A DNA stretch of 64,000 nt from Leptolyngbya sp. SIO1E4. Its GTDB lineage: Bacteria; Cyanobacteriota; Cyanobacteriia; Phormidesmidales; Phormidesmidaceae. Under the pieces are notes generated by a model. That model was not told where the DNA came from, made no database searches, and saw only the letters and a list, made by a program, of their open reading frames with translations. Below, piece by piece: positions 1 through 7,340 of this stretch; the first letter of the stretch is position 1; each line of letters starts with the position of its first letter. The translations under genes were made by a program, and so were the position numbers. The DNA lies in NCBI GenBank assembly GCA_010672825.2, contig JAAHFU020000002.1, positions 1,314,001-1,378,000 of the forward strand, written 5' to 3'.

Positions 1-21
1 AATATATAGAGTCAGAAGAAC

Positions 22-723
22 ATGGCTAAAAGACCAGTTTTTATTCCAACGGGAAAATCCAAGCCTCTTTTTGATTCTGAGCAGATAGATTTTCAGTGGA
101 ACCCTGGATTTGCTCCGATACAAAAGAAAAAGAATATTCTTGCATTGCATAAAGCAGCAGAAGCAAAACATTTATTTTCATTGCTTGAAGTTTCTACTAA
201 ATCAGAAAAACCTTTGGGTCAAAGATTGAGTGCCTTTAACTTGAAGATTGAAACTGAAATTGGAGAAATAAGCATAGAAGCCGCCTATCAAGGTAGTAAG
301 GTATTTGAAATGGGAGGCCCTTTCACGGATATTTACAGGATGGATAGTCGAAGTGCAAAGAGAGACTTGAGGCTTAAGGAGTCAGGGAATCTAATCCAAT
401 TCAAATTTTTTGAAAGGAATTGGCCATTAAATCCACCTAACGCTTTCTATGATTGGTTGTACATATCTGCACTTCAGCCACATCAAGGATTCATTAAAAA
501 TGAATTATTTAAGTATCAAGGTTTTACTGATATTGAATTCAATCCAAGCAAATCTATAAATTGCCAAGCCAGAGCATGTGCATTACTGGTTTCTCTCTTG
601 AAGCTTAATTCTTTGGATGGTGCACTTCGCTCTCAGAAAGACTTTATTGAGATGATCTCTTCTGGTGCTCTTAAACAGAAGAAAATCGAAGAATATACGC
701 AGGGTGAAATACCTTTCAATTAA
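22..723 (+). CDS. DarT1-associated NADAR-type antitoxin (DUF6977-like)
   Basis: Predicted ADP-ribosylglycohydrolase-type antitoxin of 233 residues. Family knowledge: NADAR proteins paired with DarT1 toxins remove ADP-ribose from guanine bases and so neutralise a DNA-modifying toxin. Seen in the sequence: an N-terminal 'RPVFIP' start, 'SAFNL' near residue 70, an 'EAAYQGSKVFEMGGPF' block near 86-101 that resembles the NADAR 'E-x-x-Y-Q-A-x-K-F' signature, 'FYDWLYISAL', and 'FTDIEFNPSKSINCQA' near 170-185. I recognised these from memory of the family, without a search. The ATG is preceded by an AGAAG element, and a TAG at 7-9 could end an upstream gene, which would fit a toxin just outside the window. 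The gene is clearly more AT-rich than the helicase 11 nt downstream, which suggests separate acquisition. Confidence 0.72.
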   Translation: MAKRPVFIPTGKSKPLFDSEQIDFQWNPGFAPIQKKKNILALHKAAEAKHLFSLLEVSTKSEKPLGQRLSAFNLKIETEIGEISIEAAYQGSKVFEMGGPFTDIYRMDSRSAKRDLRLKESGNLIQFKFFERNWPLNPPNAFYDWLYISALQPHQGFIKNELFKYQGFTDIEFNPSKSINCQARACALLVSLLKLNSLDGALRSQKDFIEMISSGALKQKKIEEYTQGEIPFN

Positions 724-734
724 GATGAGACTTC

Positions 735-2804
735 ATGGAATTCCGTATCTCTGATACCTTCACCGACAGCCTCACCAAGCTGACCAGCCAGGAACAAAAA
801 GCTGTCAAAACTACTGCTTTTGACCTGCAACTGAACCCGGCGAGTTCAGGGCTGCGCTTCCATAAACTCGATCGCGTCAAAGACCCCAATTTCTGGTCCG
901 TCAGCGTCAACATGGACATTCGCATTATTGTCCATCGCACCGCTGCCAGCCTCATGCTCTGCTACGTCGATCATCACGACAACGCCTACAACTGGGCGCA
1001 GAAGCGCAAGATCGAACGCCACCCCAGAACTGGAGCCGCCCAACTGGTCGAGGTGCGCGAAACCATTGAAGAAGTGATCATCCAGCAGCCCGTCATGGTG
1101 CCTACGGCTGCCCCAACCCAGTGTCGCCCCTTTGCCGATATTCCCGATGATGACCTCCTGGCCTACGGTATCCCCCAAGAGTGGCTAGAGGATGTGCAGC
1201 AGGCCACCGAAGACACGCTGTTCGATGTCGCTGTCCACCTGCCCCAAGAAGCCGCCGAAGCGCTACTGGAACTCGCCACTGGAGGCATCCCCCAGAAACC
1301 CGCCAGCATCCCCAACGACACCGATCCCTTCAGCCATCCTGACGCCCAGCGCCGTTTCCGCATCATGAGCAATGTGGAAGAACTGGAGCGGGCGCTGGAG
1401 TACCCCTGGGAAAAGTGGACGGTCTTTCTTCATCCTGGACAGCGATCGCTAGTCGAGCGGAACTGTAGTGGTCCCACGCGCGTCTCTGGTTCTGCTGGCA
1501 CCGGGAAAACCATCGTTGGTCTCCATCGCGCCGTTCACCTGGCTCGCAGCTATCCCAACGCCACCATCTTGCTCACCACCTTCTCTCCCGCCCTGGCCAA
1601 TGCCCTCGCCATCAAGCTCGATCGCTTAGTCGGCAACCAGCCAGCGGTCATGAGCCGCATCCAGGTCAAAGCCATCCACGAAGTGGTGCGAGAACTCTAC
1701 ACGAACATTTTCGACTCTCCCCCGGTTCTGGTCGATCTGGACGAGGTGCGATCGCGCCTACTCACCCGCGCCGCCGACTTTCCCGATCGCAAATTCTCCG
1801 ACGCCTTTCTCTGGAGCGAATGGGCTGAAGTTGTTGATGCGTGGCAACTCACCACCTGGGACGCCTATCGCGATGTGCCCCGCATTGGTCGCCGCACTCG
1901 CCTGGGCAGCAAACAGCGAGAACTCCTCTGGCAAGTCTTTCAGGACATTCATTCCTGGCTAGACGACAGCCAGCAGTTAACCTGGCCTGCTGTCTTCCGT
2001 CAGGTCACGGACCATCTGACCACCACTGGCGATTATCCCTATACTTTCGCGGTCATTGATGAAGCCCAAGATATGGGCATCCCGGAACTCAAGTTCTTCG
2101 GTGCTATTGGTACCCAACGCCCCGACAGCCTTTTCTTCACGGGCGACTCCGGCCAGCGCATCTTCCAGCAGCCCTTCTCCTGGAAAGCCCTGGGGGTCGA
2201 TATTCGCGGGCGATCTCAAACCCTCAAAATCAACTACCGCACCTCCCACCAAATCCGCAGTTCCGCCGACCGCCTGCTGCCCAGCACTATCGCTGATGTC
2301 GATGGCAACCAAGAAGACCGCCGCAACACCATTTCCGTCTTTAACGGCCCAACCCCTGTCGTGGAAGTCTACGACAGCCCCGAAGCCGAAATCGGAGCGA
2401 TTGGGGAATGGATCACCAATCGCCTCACCGCTGGTTTTCAGCCCGAAGAGATCGGCGTGTTTGTGCGCGACCAAGCGCAACTAGAGAGAGCGATCGCGGC
2501 CATTCAACATGCTGAAGCCACTCCTATTGAGCTGGACGAACATATTGCTTTCAAACCGGGCTGCATTGCCTACAGCACCATGCACCTGGCTAAAGGACTA
2601 GAGTTTCGCGCCGTCGTTGTCATGGCCTGCGATGACGAGGTGATTCCTCAACAAGAGCGCATCGAAAGCGTCACCGACGAAGCCAGCTTGGAGGAGGTCT
2701 ACACCACCGAACGCCATCTGCTCTACGTCGCCTGCACCCGCGCCCGCGATCATCTTCTCATCAGCGGCATTGATCCAGCATCCGAATTCCTGGACGACCT
2801 TTAA
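735..2804 (+). CDS. RelE/ParE-like domain fused to UvrD-type SF1 helicase
   Basis: A 689-residue two-part protein. Residues 1 to about 95 look like a RelE/ParE-family fold: an N-terminal helical hairpin, 'GLRFHKLDRV', 'FWSVSVNMDIRIIVH', then a 'YVDHHDNAYNWAQKRK' strand-helix end. After a linker, residues 235-689 carry superfamily I helicase motifs: Walker A GSAGTGKT near 252-259, Walker B 'VIDEAQDMG' near 440, 'GDSGQRIFQ', motif IV 'NYRTS' near 500, 'HLAKGLEF' near 617, and motif VI 'YVACTRARD' near 664. The helicase should be ATP-driven on DNA or RNA. The N-terminal domain could be a nuclease-like toxin or a nucleic-acid-binding module. It starts 11 nt after the NADAR-like gene, so co-transcription is possible, but base composition differs. 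A strong hairpin follows the stop. The helicase call is firm; a defence role is inference. Confidence 0.88.
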   Translation: MEFRISDTFTDSLTKLTSQEQKAVKTTAFDLQLNPASSGLRFHKLDRVKDPNFWSVSVNMDIRIIVHRTAASLMLCYVDHHDNAYNWAQKRKIERHPRTGAAQLVEVRETIEEVIIQQPVMVPTAAPTQCRPFADIPDDDLLAYGIPQEWLEDVQQATEDTLFDVAVHLPQEAAEALLELATGGIPQKPASIPNDTDPFSHPDAQRRFRIMSNVEELERALEYPWEKWTVFLHPGQRSLVERNCSGPTRVSGSAGTGKTIVGLHRAVHLARSYPNATILLTTFSPALANALAIKLDRLVGNQPAVMSRIQVKAIHEVVRELYTNIFDSPPVLVDLDEVRSRLLTRAADFPDRKFSDAFLWSEWAEVVDAWQLTTWDAYRDVPRIGRRTRLGSKQRELLWQVFQDIHSWLDDSQQLTWPAVFRQVTDHLTTTGDYPYTFAVIDEAQDMGIPELKFFGAIGTQRPDSLFFTGDSGQRIFQQPFSWKALGVDIRGRSQTLKINYRTSHQIRSSADRLLPSTIADVDGNQEDRRNTISVFNGPTPVVEVYDSPEAEIGAIGEWITNRLTAGFQPEEIGVFVRDQAQLERAIAAIQHAEATPIELDEHIAFKPGCIAYSTMHLAKGLEFRAVVVMACDDEVIPQQERIESVTDEASLEEVYTTERHLLYVACTRARDHLLISGIDPASEFLDDL

Positions 2805-2833
2805 GTATCCTCGAAAAATCAGATGACCATCCC

Positions 2834-2861
2834 GAATAGTTGCGAAAGACTGCAACTATTC
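2834..2861 (+). terminator. Hairpin after the helicase gene
   Basis: Perfect 10-bp inverted repeat (GAATAGTTGC / GCAACTATTC) with an 8-nt loop, about 30 nt after the helicase stop. There is no clear T-run, so it may act as a weak terminator or an RNA 3'-end stabiliser. Confidence 0.55.
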
Positions 2862-3114
2862 AATACCTTGTGTAGTTCACAAGTCCCTATCCAGCAGGGA
2901 GACTATACGCTTTTTGGAGTCTCCGGGCATTCAACAACATTTCAAAGGTTCTGAGCAACTGTCACACACCTTCTCAACAGCCTTTTGGGCCAGAAATAGT
3001 CCAGTGAATTTTGTCAACTGGCACAATGCATCTGAGCATGACAATAGGCACGCCAACCCTTGCCTCGGCGTCAAGATATGCTTACAGTCCAGGTGATGAA
3101 TTATTCAGGGAGAT
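2862..3114. other. Non-coding gap before GIY-YIG remnant
   Basis: No gene, tRNA or clear repeat is recognised here. A 60-codon open frame (2914-3096) has no recognisable family motif and no ribosome binding site, so I do not call it. Confidence 0.5.
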
Positions 3115-3363
3115 TTGTACCGAGCTAAGTCGATGGATGACTATCTAAATTCTCTGCGTGCAGAGGCTTTGCGAATACTCGAAGTGCTGAATGATATAGA
3201 GTTCGACAACTGTTTCCCACTGACGAGAGCATTCAACGACCTGCCGCCTCGGCCTGGCATTTATGCTGTCAAACATAGGACTCAAGGCATTCTCTATATT
3301 GGTAAATCAGGTAACGTGAGAAGCCGATTCAGAGGCGGACATAAGGCTTTTGACCATAACTAA
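3115..3363 (+). CDS. GIY-YIG nuclease domain protein, truncated
   Basis: An 82-residue ORF from a TTG start; the ATG at 3133 is an equally good start. It shows the N-terminal half of a GIY-YIG endonuclease fold: 'RPGIYAV' for GIY, 'ILYIGKSGNVRSRF' for YIG followed by the basic helix with the conserved arginine, then it stops at 'GGHKAFDHN'. Family members normally continue for at least 40 more residues, including the catalytic glutamate region and C-terminal helix, so this is probably a truncated and inactive remnant. Its end overlaps the next ORF by 14 nt, which suggests that a rearrangement joined the two. Other possibility: a minimal GIY-YIG regulator. Confidence 0.6.
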   Translation: MYRAKSMDDYLNSLRAEALRILEVLNDIEFDNCFPLTRAFNDLPPRPGIYAVKHRTQGILYIGKSGNVRSRFRGGHKAFDHN

Positions 3364-3757
3364 TCCAGCTTTCAATAATCGCATTTTGGACTCCCTGCCG
3401 GATGGTATACGGTCAACTTTGCTGAGTTATGCACATGAAGCGGGGTTATCTCCCCAGTCAGTGATTGAGCTAGTCATCATTCGCTTTCTTGAGCTGGATG
3501 TTGCTTTGCTCAAAAACAGGCAACCCTCTAGTAATGACACAAGTCTGTTAGCCGATCTGCCTGCTTCTCTACACGTTCCAATCAAGCAATATGCCAGCGA
3601 TACTGAGGTTCCTTCAGAGTTTGTGATTGAGCTAGCGATCGCCCATTTTCTCGATCCAGACTCAGTTACCTTTGATGATTGCCGGATTCGAGTACAACGC
3701 AATCTGGTCGAACAACTCAAACAACAAGCCAGAAATCAAGCAATTACAGCTGCTTAA
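3350..3757 (+). CDS. Small protein with two tandem homologous repeats
   Basis: A 135-residue ORF with no assigned function. It contains two copies of a motif of about 45 residues: 'LDSLPDGIRSTLLSYAHE' followed by 'SVIELVIIRFLELD' (residues about 12-52), and 'LADLPASLHVPIKQYASD' followed by 'FVIELAIAHFLDPD' (about 65-105). The shared pattern is LP-x9-YA-x10-VIEL-x4-FL. A basic tail follows. The only in-frame start is a TTG inside the end of the GIY-YIG ORF, so the true N-terminus may have been lost or the start is non-canonical. The helix pattern could be a ribbon-helix-helix-like or antitoxin-like DNA-binding unit, but that is a guess. Cyanobacterial relatives ending 'FLDP..TTFDD' seem familiar to me, with no function attached. 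Confidence 0.5.
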   Translation: MTITNPAFNNRILDSLPDGIRSTLLSYAHEAGLSPQSVIELVIIRFLELDVALLKNRQPSSNDTSLLADLPASLHVPIKQYASDTEVPSEFVIELAIAHFLDPDSVTFDDCRIRVQRNLVEQLKQQARNQAITAA

Positions 3758-3772
3758 AGCGAAATGAAGCAC

Positions 3773-4044
3773 TCACCGATCTCGATCCTCACGAATGAGT
3801 GCGGTGCTATCGGGTAAACCAAACTCTGTTGGATAAACTCTGGGACGACTGCGGATTCTCGCTAGAGCATCCTGTGTGAAAAGAACCCTTTGCTCTTTAC
3901 ATGCAAAGGCAAGCTGCTCTGGGTCTGAGGTCCAAGCAAGTTTTGTTCGGGTGTGGTGGTCACATTAATACCTCGCCTGCGCAAGCCTTCAGCCACAGCA
4001 TTGCTAACTTTCTCGTCAAGGTGAAACTTAATCTGCCCTGACAT
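3773..4044 (-). pseudogene. DUF5615 PIN-like toxin, frameshifted
   Basis: The reading frame begins 'MSGQIKFHLDEKVSNAVAEG' and runs through 'GINVTTTPEQNLLG', which is the conserved N-terminus of DUF5615 (PIN-like, VapC-related) toxins with the first acidic residue in 'HLDE'. Near 3920 the frame is lost. Shifting by one base restores 'DPEQLAFACKEQRVLFTQD', the next conserved block, and that frame runs to a TGA at 3773. A single-base deletion explains this. After 'FTQD' the sequence no longer follows the family, so a second deletion is likely. The start overlaps the end of the upstream DUF433 antitoxin gene by 17 nt, the usual arrangement of the pair. The toxin is therefore probably dead while its antitoxin remains intact. 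Confidence 0.75.
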
Positions 4045-4348
4045 TTCTCTCTCTAAGTTTGCGTTGCAGGATAGAGGGCGTTTGGGCTGCTAGCTGACTG
4101 GCGAAGGCTGCGCTAGTGCGGATATCCTGACGAATTTCGTCTAAATGGTCGTAGTAGTAGGTTAGGGCCGCATGAACGTCTGCCAGGGTAATACTGGGGT
4201 AATGATAAACAATGTCATCGGGGGACATGTTGAGGTGTTCATACCAGATCACGACATCTTGCACGCGAATGCGATGACCGGCAATGCGGGGTTTGCCGCC
4301 GCAGATGTCAGGGGTGATTTGGATGTGTTCTGAGATAACAGATGTCAT
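4028..4348 (-). CDS. DUF433 antitoxin
   Basis: A 106-residue protein with the DUF433 signature: 'ITPDICGGKPRIAGHRIRVQ' (about residues 11-30), then 'MSPDDIVYHYPSITLADVHAAL', which gives a helix-turn-helix-like fold. Family knowledge: DUF433 proteins are VapB-like antitoxins encoded just upstream of DUF5615 PIN-like toxins. They bind their toxin and often their own promoter. Here the gene overlaps the broken toxin by 17 nt. The C-terminal tail (residues 75-106) is the expected toxin-wrapping segment. With the toxin disrupted, the antitoxin may persist as an orphan regulator or by chance. Confidence 0.85.
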   Translation of the reverse strand: MTSVISEHIQITPDICGGKPRIAGHRIRVQDVVIWYEHLNMSPDDIVYHYPSITLADVHAALTYYYDHLDEIRQDIRTSAAFASQLAAQTPSILQRKLRERNVRAD

Positions 4349-4563
4349 AAGCGTCTAAAGGGTTAAGAAAGAACACCCACTATCCCTCCAGTTTACAGAT
4401 TGGAGCAATCCATCAGTCTTCAGGGCGATCGCGCCTAGCCTTGCTAGCTGCTTGAACTTGTCAAATGCGATCGCACCAATACTTATCTGAGAATTTTGCC
4501 CCCTGAGTTCCTCTATTGATTGGACAATTTGGACAACCCCATCTAGAAGTTGGACAGACTCAG

Positions 4564-4580
4564 ATCTTGCAGTTTCTCAA
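4564..4580 (+). repeat. Left terminal inverted repeat of the IS
   Basis: 17-bp inverted repeat arm matching 5776-5792 in reverse complement with one mismatch. Confidence 0.75.
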
Positions 4581-4646
4581 GATGAGACCATAGTTCCAGA
4601 ATATTCCGGTAGATGAGAAAACAGGCGTGGTACACCAACGGTTCGA

Positions 4647-5768
4647 ATGATGGTTGCAACTCACGCCCAGGAGTTAGTCTATCGCCTCCTACAACTGATG
4701 CCGAGTCTTCAGATGCAAGCCAGCTTGCAATGTTTACTGGCCCTGTTTCTGGATTCATCACCTCCCCGCCCTCAGCAAAGCCAAACGAAATCCGCTGCCG
4801 CCTTAAGTCGCTTTCTGAATCGCTCCGGATGGCCAACGGGTCAGGCTATCCGGAGTGCGCGCAATCGTCTGAAATGCCTCATTGCCAGTTACTTGAAGTC
4901 CCATCGGGGACGTTTACCAATAGTCTATGCGGTGGTTGATTTGACCTGCTTGGAAAAGACTGGCAAGTACAAAGACCTTCAAGGTTTAGTTCGCACTTAC
5001 AACGGTAAACGGGGTGTCCATGTTGCCCTGCTCTACTTAACTATCGGTCCGTTTCGCTTGCCCTGGAGCTTTCGAGTCTATCGCGGTAAAGGCACCGCTA
5101 CGCCCACCCAACTAGCCTTGAAGCTACTGCACCAAATTCCGCAGGCTTGGTGTCAACGGTTCAAAATCCGGGTGTTGGCCGATGCTGGCTTCAGCACGAC
5201 AGCCTTAATTCCGGGGGCTCAAAAACAGGGCTAAGAGGTGCTCATGAGCCTTCGCTGCGACCGCCTCTTAGCCGATGGGCAAGCAGTCAAAACCATGGCC
5301 AAACGAGGTCAACGAGTCACCCTCAAAGCCCTCGATACCCCGGTGACGCTGTCCTGGTTTTGGCGCCAGCACGAAGACACCGGAGAGCGGGAGCAGCATT
5401 TTGTAGTGGCTACTGAGGTCTTGAGTGGCCCCTATCTGGTGCGGTTAGGCAAACGTCGTTGGGCGATTGAAGCTTGTTTCAAAGTGCTCAAGCATCAGTT
5501 CGGATGGGATGCTTTTGGCCAAGGCACGCGGCTGGGGATGTATCGATGGTGGCTATTAGGATTCATCAGTTATCTTCTGGCTCACTGGCAGTTTTTAGCC
5601 TCCGAGCAGACTACCCTCGATTGGCAACAAGCTGCCCAGAAAGCTCGCCAGACATTATTCCCTCAAGAAGTCTTAGCTTGCTTCCTGCAGGAATTGGCCG
5701 ACGTTCGACCCACCCTAGCAGAACTCGGGGTGGTCATCACCGTTGCCCGGGTTCCTGTCGCAGTATGA
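4647..5768 (+). pseudogene. IS4-type DDE transposase with internal stop codon
   Basis: One reading frame encodes a transposase of about 373 residues, interrupted by TAA at 5232-5234. Upstream part: 195 residues with 'VVDLTCLEK' (Asp98, first D) and 'RVLADAGFS' (Asp179, second D). Downstream part, in the same frame: 'LMSLRCDRLLADGQ', then 'WAIEACFKVLKHQFGWDAF' holding the catalytic Glu of the IS4 'Y-x2-R-x3-E-x6-K'-like region. The fold resumes immediately after the stop ('GAQKQG*EVLMSLRC'), so a single substitution, probably of a tyrosine codon, explains the break. Without readthrough the catalytic triad is split and no active enzyme is made. A GTG at 5238 could restart the C-terminal part, but that lacks both aspartates. 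Confidence 0.85.
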
Positions 5769-5775
5769 GACAGTT

Positions 5776-5792
5776 TTGAGATACTGCAAGAT
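5776..5792 (-). repeat. Right terminal inverted repeat of the IS
   Basis: Reverse complement matches the left arm at 4564-4580 in 16 of 17 positions. It lies 8 nt after the transposase stop. Confidence 0.75.
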
Positions 5793-5797
5793 GTCAG

Positions 5798-5968
5798 ACA
5801 GAGGTTATCCAGCGCTAAAAAGGGTCTGCAACAATACTTACAGCTCTTAGGACAACCTAAACAACCTGCCGGAGCCAAAAAGCAGAAAGGGAAAGGAGAG
5901 ACTTTGCAAAGTCCTCAACGATGTCAAACCCAGCAGTTTACTCAACGGGACAGCGATACCTTCAACTA
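5798..5968 (+). other. Open coding-like remnant just outside the IS
   Basis: The frame used by the transposase stays open from 5769 to a TAG at 5966-5968. It encodes a lysine/glutamine-rich helical segment ('VRQRLSSAKKGLQQYLQLLG' then a basic 'KKQKGKG' tail). It lies mostly outside the right inverted repeat, so it may be the 3' end of a gene that the element interrupted, or chance. No start codon or family is recognised. Confidence 0.35.
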
Positions 5969-5969
5969 G

Positions 5970-7340
5970 CTACACAATTTGGTTTGTCGCAACGCAGGTT
6001 TTGTACCAGTTGAAGCTGGCTTTAGGGAGGCGCTGCTGGGTCGCGTAGTCAACATAGGTAATGCCAAAGCGGCGATCGTACCCGTAGGCCCATTCAAAAT
6101 TATCCATCAAACTCCAGAGGAAATAGCCCGTTAGGGGATACCCTTCTGATACCGCTCGGTGGGCTGCCTGGAGATATTGGCGCAGGTAGTGGATGCGATC
6201 TAAATCTAAAACTTCCCCTTGAGGGGTGACCTCATCTTGGGCGGCACAGCCATTTTCACTGATGAAGACCGGTAACTCTGGGCGCTGAAGGGTTTCGCTA
6301 ACGTGACGAATGCCCCAATAGAGGCTCTCGGGGGCGAGATGCAGCCAGGGCATGTGCAAGCGCGGATAGCCTTTTGGAAAGGGTAAGACCTCATAGCCCA
6401 GAGGGGTTGCGGCTGCCCGCACATAAACGCCACTGTAAACGTTGAACCCTAAAGCATCGAGGGGTTGATGAATTGTCTCCAGATCACCGGGTTGAATGTC
6501 GGGCGCCTGATCCCCCAACTGCTGTAACAAGGCGGGGCTATACTGCCCTGTCAGCGCTGGGAAAATGATGCCGCCGTTGGTGCCCACGGTATGAAAGGCT
6601 GCTTTGGCAGCGGCAATGTGTGCAGGAGTTTCGGCCAGGGGAAGCGGGACTAAAAAGTTGTCTACCAGGGCGATCGTGCAGGGGTCAGGAGACGCGGCTC
6701 GAATTGCCTGGCAGCCTAACCCATGGGCTAACAGGGCATGGTGAGAGGTTTGCCACACAGCCTTGGCAGACTCTACGGAGGTTCCTGGGGCATGGGGCGG
6801 CGTTTGATTGACGCCGTAGCCCATATGGGTGAAGCAGAAGATCTCGTTGAGGGTCATCCAGTGGGTGATGCGATCGCCCAACGCCTTGACCACAACCGTT
6901 ACATAATCAGCAAAGTCTTGGGCCATTTCACGACTTTGCCAGGAGCCATAGCGCGTTTCTAAGGCTTGGGGGCTATCCCAATGAAACAGGGTGGCATGGG
7001 GCGTAATGCCATGGGCCAAGAGACAATCCACCAGGCGCTGGTAAAAATCTAACCCTGCTGGGTTTACCGTTCCGCGCCCTGCTGGCATAATGCGGGGCCA
7101 GGCCAGGCTGAAGCGATAATGCTTTACCCCCAGATCGGCAATTAGCTGAATGTCTGCCGCGAAGCGGTGGTAGTGATCGCAAGCAACCTCGCCAGTATCA
7201 CCGTTCAGAATGTGCCCTGGCAGGGCGCTAAAGATATCCCACACGCTGGGGCCACGCCCATAAAGCTGCGCTGCGCCCTCGATTTGATAGGCCGCCGTCG
7301 CCACGCCCCATTGAAAATTTGGCGGAAAAGTATCACTCAT
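5970..7340 (-). CDS. GH1 family beta-glucosidase
   Basis: A 456-residue cytoplasmic glycoside hydrolase of family 1, which hydrolyses beta-linked glucosides or galactosides by a retaining mechanism. The length is typical. Seen: N-terminal 'FQWGVATAAYQIEGA', substrate-pocket 'GVKHYRFSLAWPRI' and 'TLFHWDSPQAL', acid/base Glu166 in 'MTLNEI', nucleophile Glu362 in 'FISENG', and the C-terminal 'WSLMDNFEWAYGYDRRFGI' aglycone/glucose-binding block. The acid/base motif is N-E-I where most GH1 enzymes have N-E-P; the catalytic Glu is kept. There is no signal peptide. The gene stands alone: the IS remnant ends 2 nt past its stop on the other strand, and the ppsA region diverges upstream. A binding protein for sugars lies 6 kb away but is not linked. 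Confidence 0.93.
   Translation of the reverse strand: MSDTFPPNFQWGVATAAYQIEGAAQLYGRGPSVWDIFSALPGHILNGDTGEVACDHYHRFAADIQLIADLGVKHYRFSLAWPRIMPAGRGTVNPAGLDFYQRLVDCLLAHGITPHATLFHWDSPQALETRYGSWQSREMAQDFADYVTVVVKALGDRITHWMTLNEIFCFTHMGYGVNQTPPHAPGTSVESAKAVWQTSHHALLAHGLGCQAIRAASPDPCTIALVDNFLVPLPLAETPAHIAAAKAAFHTVGTNGGIIFPALTGQYSPALLQQLGDQAPDIQPGDLETIHQPLDALGFNVYSGVYVRAAATPLGYEVLPFPKGYPRLHMPWLHLAPESLYWGIRHVSETLQRPELPVFISENGCAAQDEVTPQGEVLDLDRIHYLRQYLQAAHRAVSEGYPLTGYFLWSLMDNFEWAYGYDRRFGITYVDYATQQRLPKASFNWYKTCVATNQIV

Larger units (their letters stand above)
4560..5797 (+). mobile_element. IS4-superfamily insertion sequence, about 1.24 kb
   Basis: A DDE transposase ORF is bounded by imperfect terminal inverted repeats. 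The left end reads ATCTTGCAGTTTCTCAA (4564-4580). The reverse complement of 5776-5792 reads ATCTTGCAGTATCTCAA, matching 16 of 17. Weaker matching continues a few bases outward (CAG/CTGAC), so the exact tips are uncertain. I could not identify a target-site duplication with confidence. The transposase carries an internal stop, so the element is probably immobile on its own. Confidence 0.75.

Noticed and set aside
2914-3096. 60-codon open frame after the helicase
   Set aside because: No ribosome binding site, no recognisable fold, and composition typical of non-coding sequence.
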